The notes: generated from the sequence alone by a model not told the origin. Shown: positions 1-7,551, counted from the first letter of the stretch. The stretch: 56,182 nucleotides of DNA from a virus (IMGVR_UViG_3300024265_000058:1-56182); one strand, 5' to 3'. Translations and numbers: made by a program.

Positions 1-58
1 ATCTCATGCACCATGTCGATGCGCCCTTGTCCGGGCGCATCGACATGGTGCATGAGAT
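1..58. repeat. Perfect 26-bp inverted repeat at contig start
   Basis: Bases 1-26 are the exact reverse complement of bases 33-58, around a 6-base loop. The right arm lies in the annealing-protein gene and recurs at the other end of the window. The first 21 bases of the left arm do not match the flank at that other copy. The simplest reading is a foldback or chimeric contig end. A real hairpin telomere is possible but less likely, because the gene reads straight through when the ends are joined. Confidence 0.85.
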
Positions 59-460
59 CGACTGGCCTGATGAATGCCCGAGGATCGTTTCGAGATGGAC
101 CTCGCCCTCAATGATCGAGGGTATCTGGATCAGCGCCAGCTCATTCTCGGCCAGTGGCTTGCGGATTACCTCGAGGCAGGCCGCAAGGTCAGCATACTTG
201 TAGCTGTAGCTGCCGGCGTCGGCGGTCTGCGTGGCCTCGGCTGCCTGAATCTCACCCTGCGCCACGGCCAGCGCGGCGTATAGAGCATCGAGTTTTGGCG
301 CGGCTGGCTTTTGCTCCTCGATGTAGGCCTCGACTCCATTGAGCCGCTGAGTGAGCCTGAGCGCTCCCTCCTGCAGGCCATCGACTCGTTTTTTTATCGG
401 CATTAAAGCCTCAAGGATTTGATTTTCTGCTGGTGTGTAGACTCCGGGTTCTTCACTCAT
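2..460 (-). CDS. ERF-family single-strand annealing protein, N-terminal part
   Basis: This is the first part of a gene split by the contig ends. Reading leftward from ATG at 460 and joining base 22 to base 56056 gives one frame of 303 codons ending at 55584. The N-terminal 60 residues are charged and helical; then comes the ERF domain, with SYSYKYADLAA near residues 85-95. ERF proteins anneal complementary single strands during phage recombination. The start overlaps the stop of the upstream coiled-coil gene as ATGA, so translation is probably coupled. The last codons before base 1 come from the foldback and are not real protein. Confidence 0.85.
   Translation of the reverse strand, partial: MSEEPGVYTPAENQILEALMPIKKRVDGLQEGALRLTQRLNGVEAYIEEQKPAAPKLDALYAALAVAQGEIQAAEATQTADAGSYSYKYADLAACLEVIRKPLAENELALIQIPSIIEGEVHLETILGHSSGQSISCTMSMRPDKGASTWCMR
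22..147. repeat. Terminal direct repeat, left copy
   Basis: These 126 bases are identical to 56057-56182. The redundancy joins the window ends into a circle of about 56,035 bp and restores the reading frame of the ERF gene. It fits a circularly permuted or concatemeric phage genome, or a circular-assembly overlap. Confidence 0.9.
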
Positions 461-1482
461 TCCATTTCTCCTGCGTAGTGTCGGATGTTGTGGGCTATCG
501 CTTTGAGTTCTGATTTCACGTAGCTCAGCACATCCTCTGCTTGTTGCGAAGCGACCGCGGGCAGCTCGGTCGCCTCGATTATGTTGGCCAGCCTTTCAAG
601 TTTTTCCTTATCCGGCGCCAGCTCCGCTTGGCGGGTTGCCGCTGCCTCGGCCTCTGCTTTTTCACGCTCCTGTTTTTCCTCCTCCTCCTTCTCTGCATTC
701 TGCTTGTCGATCTCAGCCTGCTGCGCATCGAGCTCGGCCTGACGCTCGGCATCCTTGGCCTCTTGCTCCTCGCGAGCCTTGGTGTCGGCGGCCTCCTGGG
801 CCTCGCGCAGCTTGCGCTGACCCTCCTCGATCTCGGCCTGCTGTGCGTCCAGTTTCTCTTGCTGCTCGGCCTGCTCCTTGGCCTGCTGTTCCAGCTTGGC
901 GGCCTCCTCCTCGGCGGCCTGCTTGTGGCCGATGGCGATGCGTAGGCGTGATTCACTCTCAGCCTTGGCGCCGACTGCCTGCTCGCGAGCCTCCTGAAAA
1001 ATTTCCTCGGTGATCTCAATGGCGGCGAGATCGTCCTGCCATGCCTGCAGCTCGGCCAGCGTCTTGCCGTCCGTGTCTTGTCCGTAGGCGCGGAGCACTG
1101 CGAGCTGAGCCTCGAGCGTGGCGAGCCGCTGGTCCTCCTTGATTTTCTCGGCGTCATCGATCTCCTTGATGCCGTCCTTGATCGGGTCCTCGATCTTGAC
1201 GATGGCGGCCTTGATCCTGTTGGCCTCGCCATCGACGGCGCGACCGTACTCGAGCGCATCCTTTTTCAGCTCGACGCGCTTCTCCTCGAGGCCCTTGCGG
1301 AGCTGCTGGCATTCCTTGGCCGCCAGCTTGGCGGTGTCGTAGTCTTTGTGGGCATCCACATCCTTGTGCTTCTCGGCCAGCTCGGTCAGCGCAGCGTCGG
1401 TAATGTTGTACTCGATCACATGCTTGGGAGTGGTGGCGATGGCATCGCCTGAGTCATATTCTGTGGGGATTTCGTTGGCCAT
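457..1482 (-). CDS. Coiled-coil protein of the recombination operon (DUF1351-like)
   Basis: A 341-residue protein. The ATG at 1482 follows the leader motif CTACGAGGAAA, which is why it is preferred over an ATG 19 codons upstream. Residues 1-170 are helical and charged, resembling DUF1351-type phage proteins that accompany annealing proteins. Residues 180-290 are an extreme coiled coil of Ala, Glu, Gln and Lys, with the segment LDAQQAEI appearing twice. It is the first gene of the leftward early operon, and its stop overlaps the ERF start. The molecular role is unknown; a scaffold for the recombinase is a guess. Confidence 0.75.
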   Translation of the reverse strand: MANEIPTEYDSGDAIATTPKHVIEYNITDAALTELAEKHKDVDAHKDYDTAKLAAKECQQLRKGLEEKRVELKKDALEYGRAVDGEANRIKAAIVKIEDPIKDGIKEIDDAEKIKEDQRLATLEAQLAVLRAYGQDTDGKTLAELQAWQDDLAAIEITEEIFQEAREQAVGAKAESESRLRIAIGHKQAAEEEAAKLEQQAKEQAEQQEKLDAQQAEIEEGQRKLREAQEAADTKAREEQEAKDAERQAELDAQQAEIDKQNAEKEEEEKQEREKAEAEAAATRQAELAPDKEKLERLANIIEATELPAVASQQAEDVLSYVKSELKAIAHNIRHYAGEME

Positions 1483-1548
1483 ATCGGTTTCCTCGTAGGT
1501 TGATTTTTCGCATCCGGGCATTGAACTTTTTCCTCGCATGCGTGAGTG

Positions 1549-1577
1549 TTGATTGTCCTGACATTTGTCAGTACAGT
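1549..1577 (+). promoter_or_regulatory. Divergent control region: operator palindrome and candidate rightward promoter
   Basis: The 100-bp gap between the divergent genes holds the perfect palindrome CTGACATTTGTCAG (1558-1571), with near-symmetric flanks. A candidate rightward promoter has -35 TTGATT (1549-1554) and -10 TACAGT (1572-1577), 17 bases apart, so the palindrome fills the spacer. Predicted transcription would begin at about 1584, the A of the next ATG. The palindrome is clear; the promoter is a weak match. Confidence 0.45.
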
Positions 1578-1583
1578 CAAGTT

Positions 1584-1742
1584 ATGGGCATAAAAACGAA
1601 ATCCAAGAAATTCCAGATGCGGCTGTCTCCCTTGGAGCTGGCCGCCCTGTATAAGCTGGCTCAGCGCGATGGCGTCACTGCGTCGTCCTGGCTGACCAAT
1701 CACATCCGGGCTCAGGCCCAGAAAAAGGGAATACCGACATGA
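1584..1742 (+). CDS. Small basic protein, possibly DNA-binding
   Basis: A 52-residue basic protein. The sequence FQMRLSPLELAALYKLAQRD followed by helical segments resembles a ribbon-helix-helix or Arc/CopG-like fold: a short strand, then two helices. It is the first gene rightward from the palindromic control region, so it may be its regulator. No Shine-Dalgarno sequence precedes the ATG; the upstream frame stays open but lacks a better start. The stop overlaps the next start as ATGA. Confidence 0.6.
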   Translation: MGIKTKSKKFQMRLSPLELAALYKLAQRDGVTASSWLTNHIRAQAQKKGIPT

Positions 1743-2029
1743 ATGACCCACAACCATCAGGATTAAACACGGCATCAACAGCGTCCGATCACTTACTGGA
1801 CGCCGCCACAAAGCGGGTGCGCACATCCATTGGGACAGCAGGCGGGCATCGAGAAACGCTTGCCGGCATCCGGGCCCGCGTGTTGGGCGAGCACGTTGAC
1901 GGCAAAGTGGAGGAGGAGGCGCCCGAGCCGGTGCGCCATGCTATCGAGGAGCTGAATCACCAGATCACCATTCTGCAGGAGCAGCAGGACATAATCGGCC
2001 AGCACATCGATGCCCTGATGCAGCTATGA
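1739..2029 (+). CDS. Hypothetical protein, helical C-terminus
   Basis: A 96-residue protein that I do not recognise. The first 40 residues are rich in Ser and Thr. The C-terminal 45 residues form a likely amphipathic helix or short coiled coil (IEELNHQITILQEQQDIIGQ). It is coupled by ATGA overlaps to both neighbours in the early rightward operon. Confidence 0.65.
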   Translation: MNDPQPSGLNTASTASDHLLDAATKRVRTSIGTAGGHRETLAGIRARVLGEHVDGKVEEEAPEPVRHAIEELNHQITILQEQQDIIGQHIDALMQL

Positions 2030-2214
2030 CCAAGGTCGCCAAGTGCCGTAGCTGCGGCGAGTATATCGTCTGGGTTAAGACTGACGCCGGCAACAATATG
2101 CCAGTCGATGCCGATTCATTCGAGGAGGGCGACGAGCTGCTCTACGACAAGGACAAGCACATCAGCCACTTCGCGACCTGCCCGAATGCTGACCAGCACC
2201 GGAGATCGAAATGA
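2026..2214 (+). CDS. Small zinc-ribbon protein
   Basis: A 62-residue protein with CRSCGEYI at residues 7-14 and a C-terminal H..H..TC pattern, consistent with a single zinc site. The segment VKTDAGNNMPVD is common in small phage zinc-ribbon proteins of unknown role. It overlaps both neighbours by ATGA. Confidence 0.7.
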   Translation: MTKVAKCRSCGEYIVWVKTDAGNNMPVDADSFEEGDELLYDKDKHISHFATCPNADQHRRSK

Positions 2215-2399
2215 AAATCATCAGCATGATGACGGCCCCGGAATTGCGCGAGGAGCTGAAAAAAGCGCTGCTGCTGCTGGCGCTTGCCCGGTGCCCGGAC
2301 GATGAGTGCATCAATGGGCATGTGATGGGCCGGCTGGCCGAGAATGATTCTCGCTGCCAGTGGTGTACCGAAAAATCCGAGCTTGCGGCAGTCGAGTGA
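2211..2399 (+). CDS. Hypothetical small zinc-binding protein
   Basis: A 62-residue protein with an N-terminal helix (ELREELKKALLLLALA) followed by Cys residues in CPDDEC and CQWC, which could bind one metal. It is the last gene of the first small early group; a strong hairpin follows 20 bases after its stop. Confidence 0.65.
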   Translation: MKIISMMTAPELREELKKALLLLALARCPDDECINGHVMGRLAENDSRCQWCTEKSELAAVE

Positions 2400-2420
2400 T
2401 TTCGATAGTCTCAAATGATG

Positions 2421-2452
2421 AAGCCCCCGCCTCTGTTAGTCAGCGGGGGCTT
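2421..2452 (+). terminator. GC-rich hairpin, terminator-like
   Basis: A perfect 10-bp stem (AAGCCCCCGC / GCGGGGGCTT) with a 12-base loop sits directly after the 2211-2399 gene. No run of T follows on either strand, so it may be a weak terminator, a pause site or an RNA-stabilising end. Confidence 0.55.
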
Positions 2453-2694
2453 CGGTATCTGGTATCAGCACGGCCGCTCCCACCAGATTCGCGCATCTTA
2501 CACAAGATGTTGTGTCTCTGCCAAGGCCCTACCGCTACCAGCGGCGTTTTTGAGAGGTCTTACCGAAACTCAGACCGAGAAAAATCCGGGGTAGGTTCCA
2601 CGGCCGACCGTCTGATCCCGGTCCCAATACGGCAACGATGCGAGAAGGGGAGCCTACCGCTATTCCGATGCGGGAAGGGCCGGCGGTGCGTCTT
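2453..2694. other. Structured intergenic region without a convincing gene
   Basis: These 242 bases hold no good coding frame but several structures: ACACAA-GATG-TTGTGT (2500-2515), CCGCT-ACC-AGCGG followed by CGTTTTT (2532-2551, a small terminator-like hairpin), and GGTCT...AGACC (2556-2576). The 10-mer CCTACCGCTA occurs near 2528 and 2653. It may contain an operator, a small RNA or a regulated leader for the next gene. No consensus promoter is obvious. Confidence 0.4.
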
Positions 2695-3012
2695 ATGAGT
2701 GAGCAGCAGGATCTATTCGGTGCAAAGCAGGCGCGTGATAGCGCGCTCGATCAGGTGTCAGGCAACACTGGCGAATGGATGCACAAGGCGTTGTTCGCTA
2801 TCTCAATTATTGATACCGAATTTGAGCTGACTGGCGAGGATATCCGGTTGCGAATAGCCGACCGCGTCGGCAATCCGCACCATCACAATGCCTGGGGCGC
2901 CCTAATCAAGGCCGCCATCAAGCAAAAGTTAATCACACCGACCGGGAAGCAGCGGGCGATGCAGACCGTTAAAAGTCATGCCCGTAGCACACCGGTTTAT
3001 TACATTAGATGA
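2695..3012 (+). CDS. Probable winged-helix DNA-binding protein
   Basis: A 105-residue protein. The segment LTGEDIRLRIADR...NPHHHNAWGALIKAAIKQKLI matches a widespread phage family with a winged-helix-like core: a G-D-I-R helix, then N-A-W-G-A-L-I, then a K-L-I turn. It ends with a basic strand HARSTPVYYIR. ATG 2695 was chosen because the family-like region starts soon after and the upstream frame is repetitive and unlike protein. It is the first gene after the structured gap. Confidence 0.65.
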   Translation: MSEQQDLFGAKQARDSALDQVSGNTGEWMHKALFAISIIDTEFELTGEDIRLRIADRVGNPHHHNAWGALIKAAIKQKLITPTGKQRAMQTVKSHARSTPVYYIR

Positions 3013-3021
3013 GGAACTGAC

Positions 3022-3297
3022 ATGAGTTTAAGAAAAAGACTGCGCGAGCAGGCAGCCGGCCAACTGGATGGCTTGGTCGAACAAATACAGGAGCGAGCTA
3101 CCGAGCTGACGAGGGACATCGATCAGATGTGGGGCGCCGACCTGCTCAAGCTGGCAGCAGGCGGCCGTACCGATACCATCAAGGATAAGCTGGTCACTCG
3201 GCTCACGAATCACAAGGAGGCCGAGCTGGAAAAGTTTTTCAATCAGCAGCAGCAGATGGATTTGGTGCCGAGCAAAAAAGGAGGGAGCGAAAAATGA
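3022..3297 (+). CDS. Hypothetical helical protein
   Basis: A 91-residue, highly charged and probably all-helical protein that I do not recognise. GAGGAACTGAC before the ATG is a good ribosome site. It overlaps the ParB-like gene by ATGA, so the two are likely produced together. Confidence 0.65.
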   Translation: MSLRKRLREQAAGQLDGLVEQIQERATELTRDIDQMWGADLLKLAAGGRTDTIKDKLVTRLTNHKEAELEKFFNQQQQMDLVPSKKGGSEK

Positions 3298-3995
3298 AAA
3301 TGCACTGCGACACCATCGAGGCCACCGAGGCCACGCAGGTCCGCGCCAAGCTGTCCGAGGAAACCATCGACCAGTACCGCGAGGAGATCGAAACCGGGGC
3401 CCAGATGCCGCCTATCGTGGTATTCGCGGAGGATGGATCACAGCGCTACATTCTGGCTGACGGTCATCACCGCCTGTACGCCCACATCCATGCCGGCCTC
3501 GAGGAGATCGACGTTGATCTGCGCGTAGGCGACATGCACGACGCGCTCGAGTTTGCCCTGCAGGCGAACCGGGCCCACGGCCTGCGCATGACCAATGCCG
3601 ACAAGGTCAAGGGGGTCAAGATGGCGCTGGCCGATCCTGAGCTCAGGCAGCGCACTCAGCAGGAGATCGCTGACATCGTCGGCATCACCCGTGAGGCGGT
3701 CAATCGCATCAGCCGGCGCGATACCCTGGACTCTACCAAGGAGGTCGATGGCGAGCCCGGTGAGTCCGAGGAGAATTCGGACGGCAATGTGCGGGCGACC
3801 AAGCCCGAGCCGACACAGCAGGAGATCGAGCGCGGTGAGATCAGGCAGGCGGCGTCACTGGTCAAGGCCCTGCCCTACGGTGGCGAGGAGACTGTGCATC
3901 TCGAGCTGACGCCTGATGACGTTGCCGATCTGGAATACATCTCGACATGGTGCGCCCATGCGGTGCTGGCGCATCGAAATTCGACTGCCGAATGA
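3294..3995 (+). CDS. ParB/sulfiredoxin-fold nuclease-like protein
   Basis: A 233-residue protein. Residues 5-95 form a ParB N-terminal domain with the motif ADGHHRLYAH (G57-H58-H59-R60). Residues 118-145 look like a helix-turn-helix (TQQEIADIVGITREAVNRI). An acidic linker and a helical tail follow. In phages such proteins act as CTP-binding DNA clamps, nucleases or regulators. No ParA partner is nearby, so plasmid-style partitioning is unlikely. It is coupled to both neighbours in the early operon. Confidence 0.85.
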   Translation: MKMHCDTIEATEATQVRAKLSEETIDQYREEIETGAQMPPIVVFAEDGSQRYILADGHHRLYAHIHAGLEEIDVDLRVGDMHDALEFALQANRAHGLRMTNADKVKGVKMALADPELRQRTQQEIADIVGITREAVNRISRRDTLDSTKEVDGEPGESEENSDGNVRATKPEPTQQEIERGEIRQAASLVKALPYGGEETVHLELTPDDVADLEYISTWCAHAVLAHRNSTAE

Positions 3996-4234
3996 GCATG
4001 CACTACGGCATCTGGCATGAGGCGTGGTGGGCCTGCTGCCGCATGCACAAAATCGAGTGGTCGGCCAAGGAGGAGGAGCGCGTCACCGAGGCGGCGAAAG
4101 CCTCCTACTACCGGAAGCATGACGCTAATGCCAAGGCGCTGGTCGATGTCTGCCATGAACTCGGCCGCCGCGCCAACATGCACCCGGATGAGGTTGGCAA
4201 AATGATCGACAAGATTAAGCCGCCCGGTGATTGA
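3992..4234 (+). CDS. Hypothetical protein
   Basis: An 80-residue protein. The ATG overlaps the previous stop as ATGA and is preferred over an upstream ATG buried in the ParB-like gene. The N-terminus is rich in Trp, His and Cys (HYGIWHEAWWACCRMHKIEW); the rest is helical. No family recognised. It lies directly before the helicase gene and overlaps it by 8 bases. Confidence 0.6.
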   Translation: MSMHYGIWHEAWWACCRMHKIEWSAKEEERVTEAAKASYYRKHDANAKALVDVCHELGRRANMHPDEVGKMIDKIKPPGD

Positions 4235-5792
4235 GGAGCGCCAGTACCAGCTCGATGATGTAAACCATGCAATGAATCATGGCCTCGAAATGCGGCCGAT
4301 TCACTGCGCACCGACCGGGTCCGGTAAAACCGTGATCCAAGCACTGCTCGCTAAGCGCAGCATGGACCGCGGCGATCCGACCGCGATCCTCACGCCTCGC
4401 AATGAAATTTTCACTCAGACGCAAGGCATCACCGGCGAGGTATGCGGCGAGCACAATGTTTCCGTGCTCCGCGCCAAGCGCGAGGGTGAGTCATGGCGAG
4501 CTGACCGGCCGATCCATATAGTCTCCTGGCCTACCCTGATCTCGCGCACCAAGCGCTCAAAATTCTGGTTTCCTGATGTGAGGCGGGTGCTGGTCGATGA
4601 GGCTCACTTGTCGATGGCGCCCAAGATTCTGGAAATCCTCGAGCACTACGCGCCCAAGGCTATTGTCGATAGTTATACGGCAACCCCCGCCAGAATGACC
4701 GGCAAGGGTCTTGGGCGTTTTTACACGACCATCAAGCATGTCACGACCGTCAGGCAGCTCATGGCCGAGGGCTATCTGTGCCCGGTTGAATACTGGGGTG
4801 GCAACACGCCGGATATGGCCGGCATCAAGATCAGCCGCGGTGATTACGAGGTCAAAAAGCTATCCGATGCCTGCGTTGTGCTGGTCGGTGACGCCGTCGA
4901 TAACTGGCTCAGGCTGGCCAGTGATCGCCATACGATTGTGTTCGCCGTCGATATAGCTCACGCCGAGATGCTGGCGCACCGATTCAAGGAGGTAGGGGTC
5001 AAGGCTGCGGCCCTGCACACCCGGCTCGATGTCGAGGAGCGCGAGGAGGTCAATTACCTATTCAAGTCTCAGGCGTTGCAGGTTCTCGTCAATGTCGGCA
5101 TCGCCAGCTATGGCTACGATGCGCCGAGCGTCAACTGCATCCAGATATGCCGGCCGACCAAGTCCATTGTGCTGCATCTGCAGATGATCGGCCGCGGCAT
5201 GCGGCCCGGAATTGACGAGCACGGTGAGCGGATCACCGATCCTGATGACCCGAATTTCAAAACCTGCATGGTGCTCGATCATGCCGGCAATGTGGCGGCC
5301 TTGGGCATGGCTGACGATCTGTTTCGCTGGCGCCTCGATGAGGGCAAGAAGGCCTGCGTCAACTGGTCAAAGCGCGAGGAGTCAGGCGAGCCTGATCCTA
5401 CCGTGCATACCTGCGAGGAGTGTGGCCACCTGTTCTCACAGCGCCGCGTATGCCCGAAATGCGGCTGGAAAGTGCCCTACTCCAAGCGCGACGTTGCGGC
5501 CACTGAGGCCGATCTGGTGCCGATAGGCAAGAACATGGTCAAGCGGCTGCCCGAGGGCTGGCCGTCGCATGAGGTCTTATTCCAGATGCTCCTGCACAAG
5601 CAGCGTGAGAAAAAATACGCCAGCGGGTGGGCCCGGAATCAATTCAACAGAAAGGTAGGCTGCTACCCGCCCGGACACTGGTCCGATCTGGCGGCCATCC
5701 CTCCCAACAAGCGGGTCCGTAACTGGATCACATCGAGGAACATAGCTTATGCAGCAGTCCAGCGAAGGCTCAAAGCACAAGGCCACGGTTAA
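4227..5792 (+). CDS. Superfamily 2 DEAH-box helicase with zinc ribbon
   Basis: A 521-residue protein with a GTG start. It has the Q-like motif RQYQLDDV, Walker A APTGSGKT (residues 28-35), DEAH at 124-127, a TATPAR motif III, and motif VI QMIGRGMRP (319-327). A four-cysteine ribbon follows (C396, C399, C409, C412), then a basic tail. The architecture is that of phage SF2 helicases that unwind or translocate on DNA. It is the only helicase and the main replication-type enzyme in the genome. The GTG overlaps the previous gene by 8 bases. Confidence 0.92.
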   Translation: MIEERQYQLDDVNHAMNHGLEMRPIHCAPTGSGKTVIQALLAKRSMDRGDPTAILTPRNEIFTQTQGITGEVCGEHNVSVLRAKREGESWRADRPIHIVSWPTLISRTKRSKFWFPDVRRVLVDEAHLSMAPKILEILEHYAPKAIVDSYTATPARMTGKGLGRFYTTIKHVTTVRQLMAEGYLCPVEYWGGNTPDMAGIKISRGDYEVKKLSDACVVLVGDAVDNWLRLASDRHTIVFAVDIAHAEMLAHRFKEVGVKAAALHTRLDVEEREEVNYLFKSQALQVLVNVGIASYGYDAPSVNCIQICRPTKSIVLHLQMIGRGMRPGIDEHGERITDPDDPNFKTCMVLDHAGNVAALGMADDLFRWRLDEGKKACVNWSKREESGEPDPTVHTCEECGHLFSQRRVCPKCGWKVPYSKRDVAATEADLVPIGKNMVKRLPEGWPSHEVLFQMLLHKQREKKYASGWARNQFNRKVGCYPPGHWSDLAAIPPNKRVRNWITSRNIAYAAVQRRLKAQGHG

Positions 5793-6012
5793 ATTTCTGG
5801 CTGATCGCACGGCCATACTGATGACCATTTGTATTGTCGATCACGGCGGTAAGCTGAGCCCGTTTTTCCGGGATGGGTTCTATGCCGGTGAGGCCGGCAA
5901 CGAGATCAGGGAGATGCCTGAGTATGCCCAGTCGATGCAGATAGTCAGGAATATGGTTAAGCGGGAAATTGCCCGGTCGGCCGCCGAAGATCACAAATCG
6001 GCAAACCCATGA
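5749..6012 (+). CDS. Hypothetical protein
   Basis: An 87-residue protein overlapping the helicase 3' end by 44 bases. GAGGAAC precedes the ATG. It has a possible strand-helix core (TAILMTICIVDHGGKLSPFF) and a charged C-terminus. Not recognised. Confidence 0.6.
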   Translation: MQQSSEGSKHKATVKFLADRTAILMTICIVDHGGKLSPFFRDGFYAGEAGNEIREMPEYAQSMQIVRNMVKREIARSAAEDHKSANP

Positions 6013-6053
6013 AAAGACGGAAGCGCGACCGGGACCAGGGGATCATAGCATGA
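6009..6053 (+). CDS. Possible 14-codon coupling peptide
   Basis: An ATG overlaps the previous stop as ATGA and reads 14 very basic codons (MKRRKRDRDQGIIA), ending in a TGA that overlaps the next gene's ATG, again as ATGA. It may exist only to pass ribosomes between its neighbours, or it may be chance. Confidence 0.25.
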   Translation: MKRRKRDRDQGIIA

Positions 6054-6409
6054 GACGATACGCGAACATCAAAAAGCACCAGCACCCTGACGGCACTAAG
6101 CTGGATTCTGGGCGCGAGCTCACGCGGTACTGCGAGCTCCTCCTCCTGCAGCGGGCCGGCGAGATCAGCCTGCTCAAGGTGCATCCGAGGTTTCCGATTG
6201 AGATTGCCGGGGTGCCGATCATGATTAAGTCGAAGCGCTACCACAACGGGCGCCAGCTCACCTATGTCGCTGACTTCACATATTTGGACAAGCAGACTGA
6301 CAGCTTCGTGATCGAAGATGTCAAAATGCAGTCCGGGTTTCGCACGGAGATTTACAAAATAAAACGGGCACTCATGGAGGCAATGGGCAGCCCGATCACG
6401 GAGTATTGA
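6050..6409 (+). CDS. DUF1064-family nuclease / putative Holliday junction resolvase
   Basis: A 119-residue protein. It opens with MRRYANIKK...GTKLDSGRELTRYCEL and continues with YVADFTY and FVIEDVKM, followed by YKIKRALM. That is the D...E-x-K pattern of a small PD-(D/E)XK-like nuclease (DUF1064), a family often annotated as phage resolvases. The start at 6050 matches the usual family N-terminus; an earlier frame extension does not. It would resolve branched recombination intermediates before packaging. Confidence 0.8.
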   Translation: MRRYANIKKHQHPDGTKLDSGRELTRYCELLLLQRAGEISLLKVHPRFPIEIAGVPIMIKSKRYHNGRQLTYVADFTYLDKQTDSFVIEDVKMQSGFRTEIYKIKRALMEAMGSPITEY

Positions 6410-6410
6410 A

Positions 6411-6680
6411 ATGGGACGAATCTATTCAAGAACAACGACCTGCAATGAGCTGATATCAGCCAAGCAGCGCGAGCTGGTCATCGAGCTGTACACCGAAACC
6501 AATAAGACCTTTCATGAGATGTCGCAGGTAACGGGGGTGCCGGTAGCCAAGATCAAAAAAATGTCACACAGCCTGCATCGGCCGGCGCGCTCGAGGCCGC
6601 TGACTGATCTGCAGCGCACAAGATTGCTCATGAACTGGGAGCGGCCGAATGACCGTCATGGATTTTTTGGAGCTGGTTGA
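6411..6680 (+). CDS. Putative helix-turn-helix protein
   Basis: An 89-residue protein. TFHEMSQVTGVPVAKIKKMS (about residues 33-52) looks like a helix-turn-helix of the transposase or sigma-region-4 kind. The tail is basic. It overlaps the next gene by 32 bases. Role unknown; a regulator or DNA-binding accessory is plausible. Confidence 0.6.
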   Translation: MGRIYSRTTTCNELISAKQRELVIELYTETNKTFHEMSQVTGVPVAKIKKMSHSLHRPARSRPLTDLQRTRLLMNWERPNDRHGFFGAG

Positions 6681-6984
6681 TTCGGTCACGTACAAGCCCG
6701 GTGAAGTGCTCCGGGTGATCGGCCGGGACGATCCTGAGTATATGTATGACGGCCGGATCAGGCTGGTGCTGGATCGCACTGTGCCTGACGCCAAGCGGCC
6801 CGGTGAAACTATCAACATCCTGCACAATCTGGTGCTGACCGAGTACGATCTCGACGCCCTCGATGACGACCATGCCAAGTATTGGATTTATAACCATCTG
6901 CGCACGGCCGAGATACATGAGTGCGAGGAGTTCCTGAAATTCGGCGGCGTCCAGTACCGCGATCCTCACGCCAATGGTGGGTAG
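6649..6984 (+). CDS. Hypothetical acidic protein
   Basis: A 111-residue protein, acidic in its second half, with a strand-rich centre (YDGRIRLVLDRTVPDA). GGGAGCGGCCGA precedes the ATG. It overlaps both neighbours, as expected in this packed operon. No family recognised. Confidence 0.65.
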   Translation: MTVMDFLELVDSVTYKPGEVLRVIGRDDPEYMYDGRIRLVLDRTVPDAKRPGETINILHNLVLTEYDLDALDDDHAKYWIYNHLRTAEIHECEEFLKFGGVQYRDPHANGG

Positions 6985-7438
6985 CACCGAGCCGATCCGG
7001 CCCAAGGACAAGCGCCGTTTCCTGATTATCAAAACGCACTGCGGCTGCCTGTGCTGCCTGCTCATGGGCTGGCCTGATGTGCATGCGACCATCGAGCATG
7101 TCACCGAGGCCGGCCGGCGCAAGGGCCATCACGCCAGCCTGGGCCTGTGCGGCTGGCATCATTTCGGCTACTGTCACCGCGGCAAGCGCGCCGATTACAT
7201 GACCGCTGAGCTCGGGCCCTCACTGGCCAATGGCCGCAAACCATTCGAGGAGTTTTTTGGCGATGAGTCCGAGATCCTGCTGCCGATCCAAAACTACCTG
7301 CTCAAGAGATTTGCCGCCGATCCGTGGCCTGAGTACAATCTGCCCGGTAATGTAGCAATCGACACTCGCACCAAATGGATAGAACTGAATCATGCGACCG
7401 CTCAATCACTGTCACGACCAGCCGATCAGTCAAACTGA
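6974..7438 (+). CDS. Ref-like HNH nuclease
   Basis: A 154-residue protein. A cysteine cluster (C23, C25, C27, C28), IEHVTEAGRRKGHH (40-53), and LCGWHHFG with C59, H62 and H63 make up the zinc-bound HNH core seen in the recombination enhancement function (Ref) family, whose P1 member cuts DNA at RecA-coated loops. It lies near the end of the early operon and complements the annealing protein, exonuclease and resolvase. RecA dependence is a family property only. Confidence 0.8.
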   Translation: MVGSTEPIRPKDKRRFLIIKTHCGCLCCLLMGWPDVHATIEHVTEAGRRKGHHASLGLCGWHHFGYCHRGKRADYMTAELGPSLANGRKPFEEFFGDESEILLPIQNYLLKRFAADPWPEYNLPGNVAIDTRTKWIELNHATAQSLSRPADQSN

Positions 7439-7551
7439 ATCCGCTCTGGCCGAAATATTGGATGGTGTGCGGCGAGGTAAATCGCATCCTGACCGATCAG
7501 GACGCTCCTGAGCGCCTGATAGGCTCACACTGGCACCCAGACCGAGGATGA
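7375..7551 (+). CDS. Small hypothetical protein overlapping the HNH gene
   Basis: A 58-residue frame starting inside the HNH gene (64-base overlap) and ending 4 bases before the next gene. Composition after residue 20 is protein-like (KLNPLWPKYWMVCGEVNRIL) and it bridges the only gap in the operon. No strong ribosome site is visible. An internal ATG at residue 30 is an alternative start. Confidence 0.5.
   Translation: MDRTESCDRSITVTTSRSVKLNPLWPKYWMVCGEVNRILTDQDAPERLIGSHWHPDRG

Noticed and set aside
1-58. Covalently closed hairpin telomere
   Set aside because: Only one end shows it, no telomere resolvase gene is seen, and the gene is continuous when the ends are joined.
541-945. Leu-rich open frame on the plus strand that looks like a membrane protein
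   Set aside because: It is the antisense of the Glu/Ala/Gln coiled-coil gene, whose codons read as Leu-rich on the other strand.
2360-2698. Open frame over the structured gap
   Set aside because: Composition is not protein-like, and it crosses a strong hairpin and several palindromes; the real next gene starts at 2695 in another frame.
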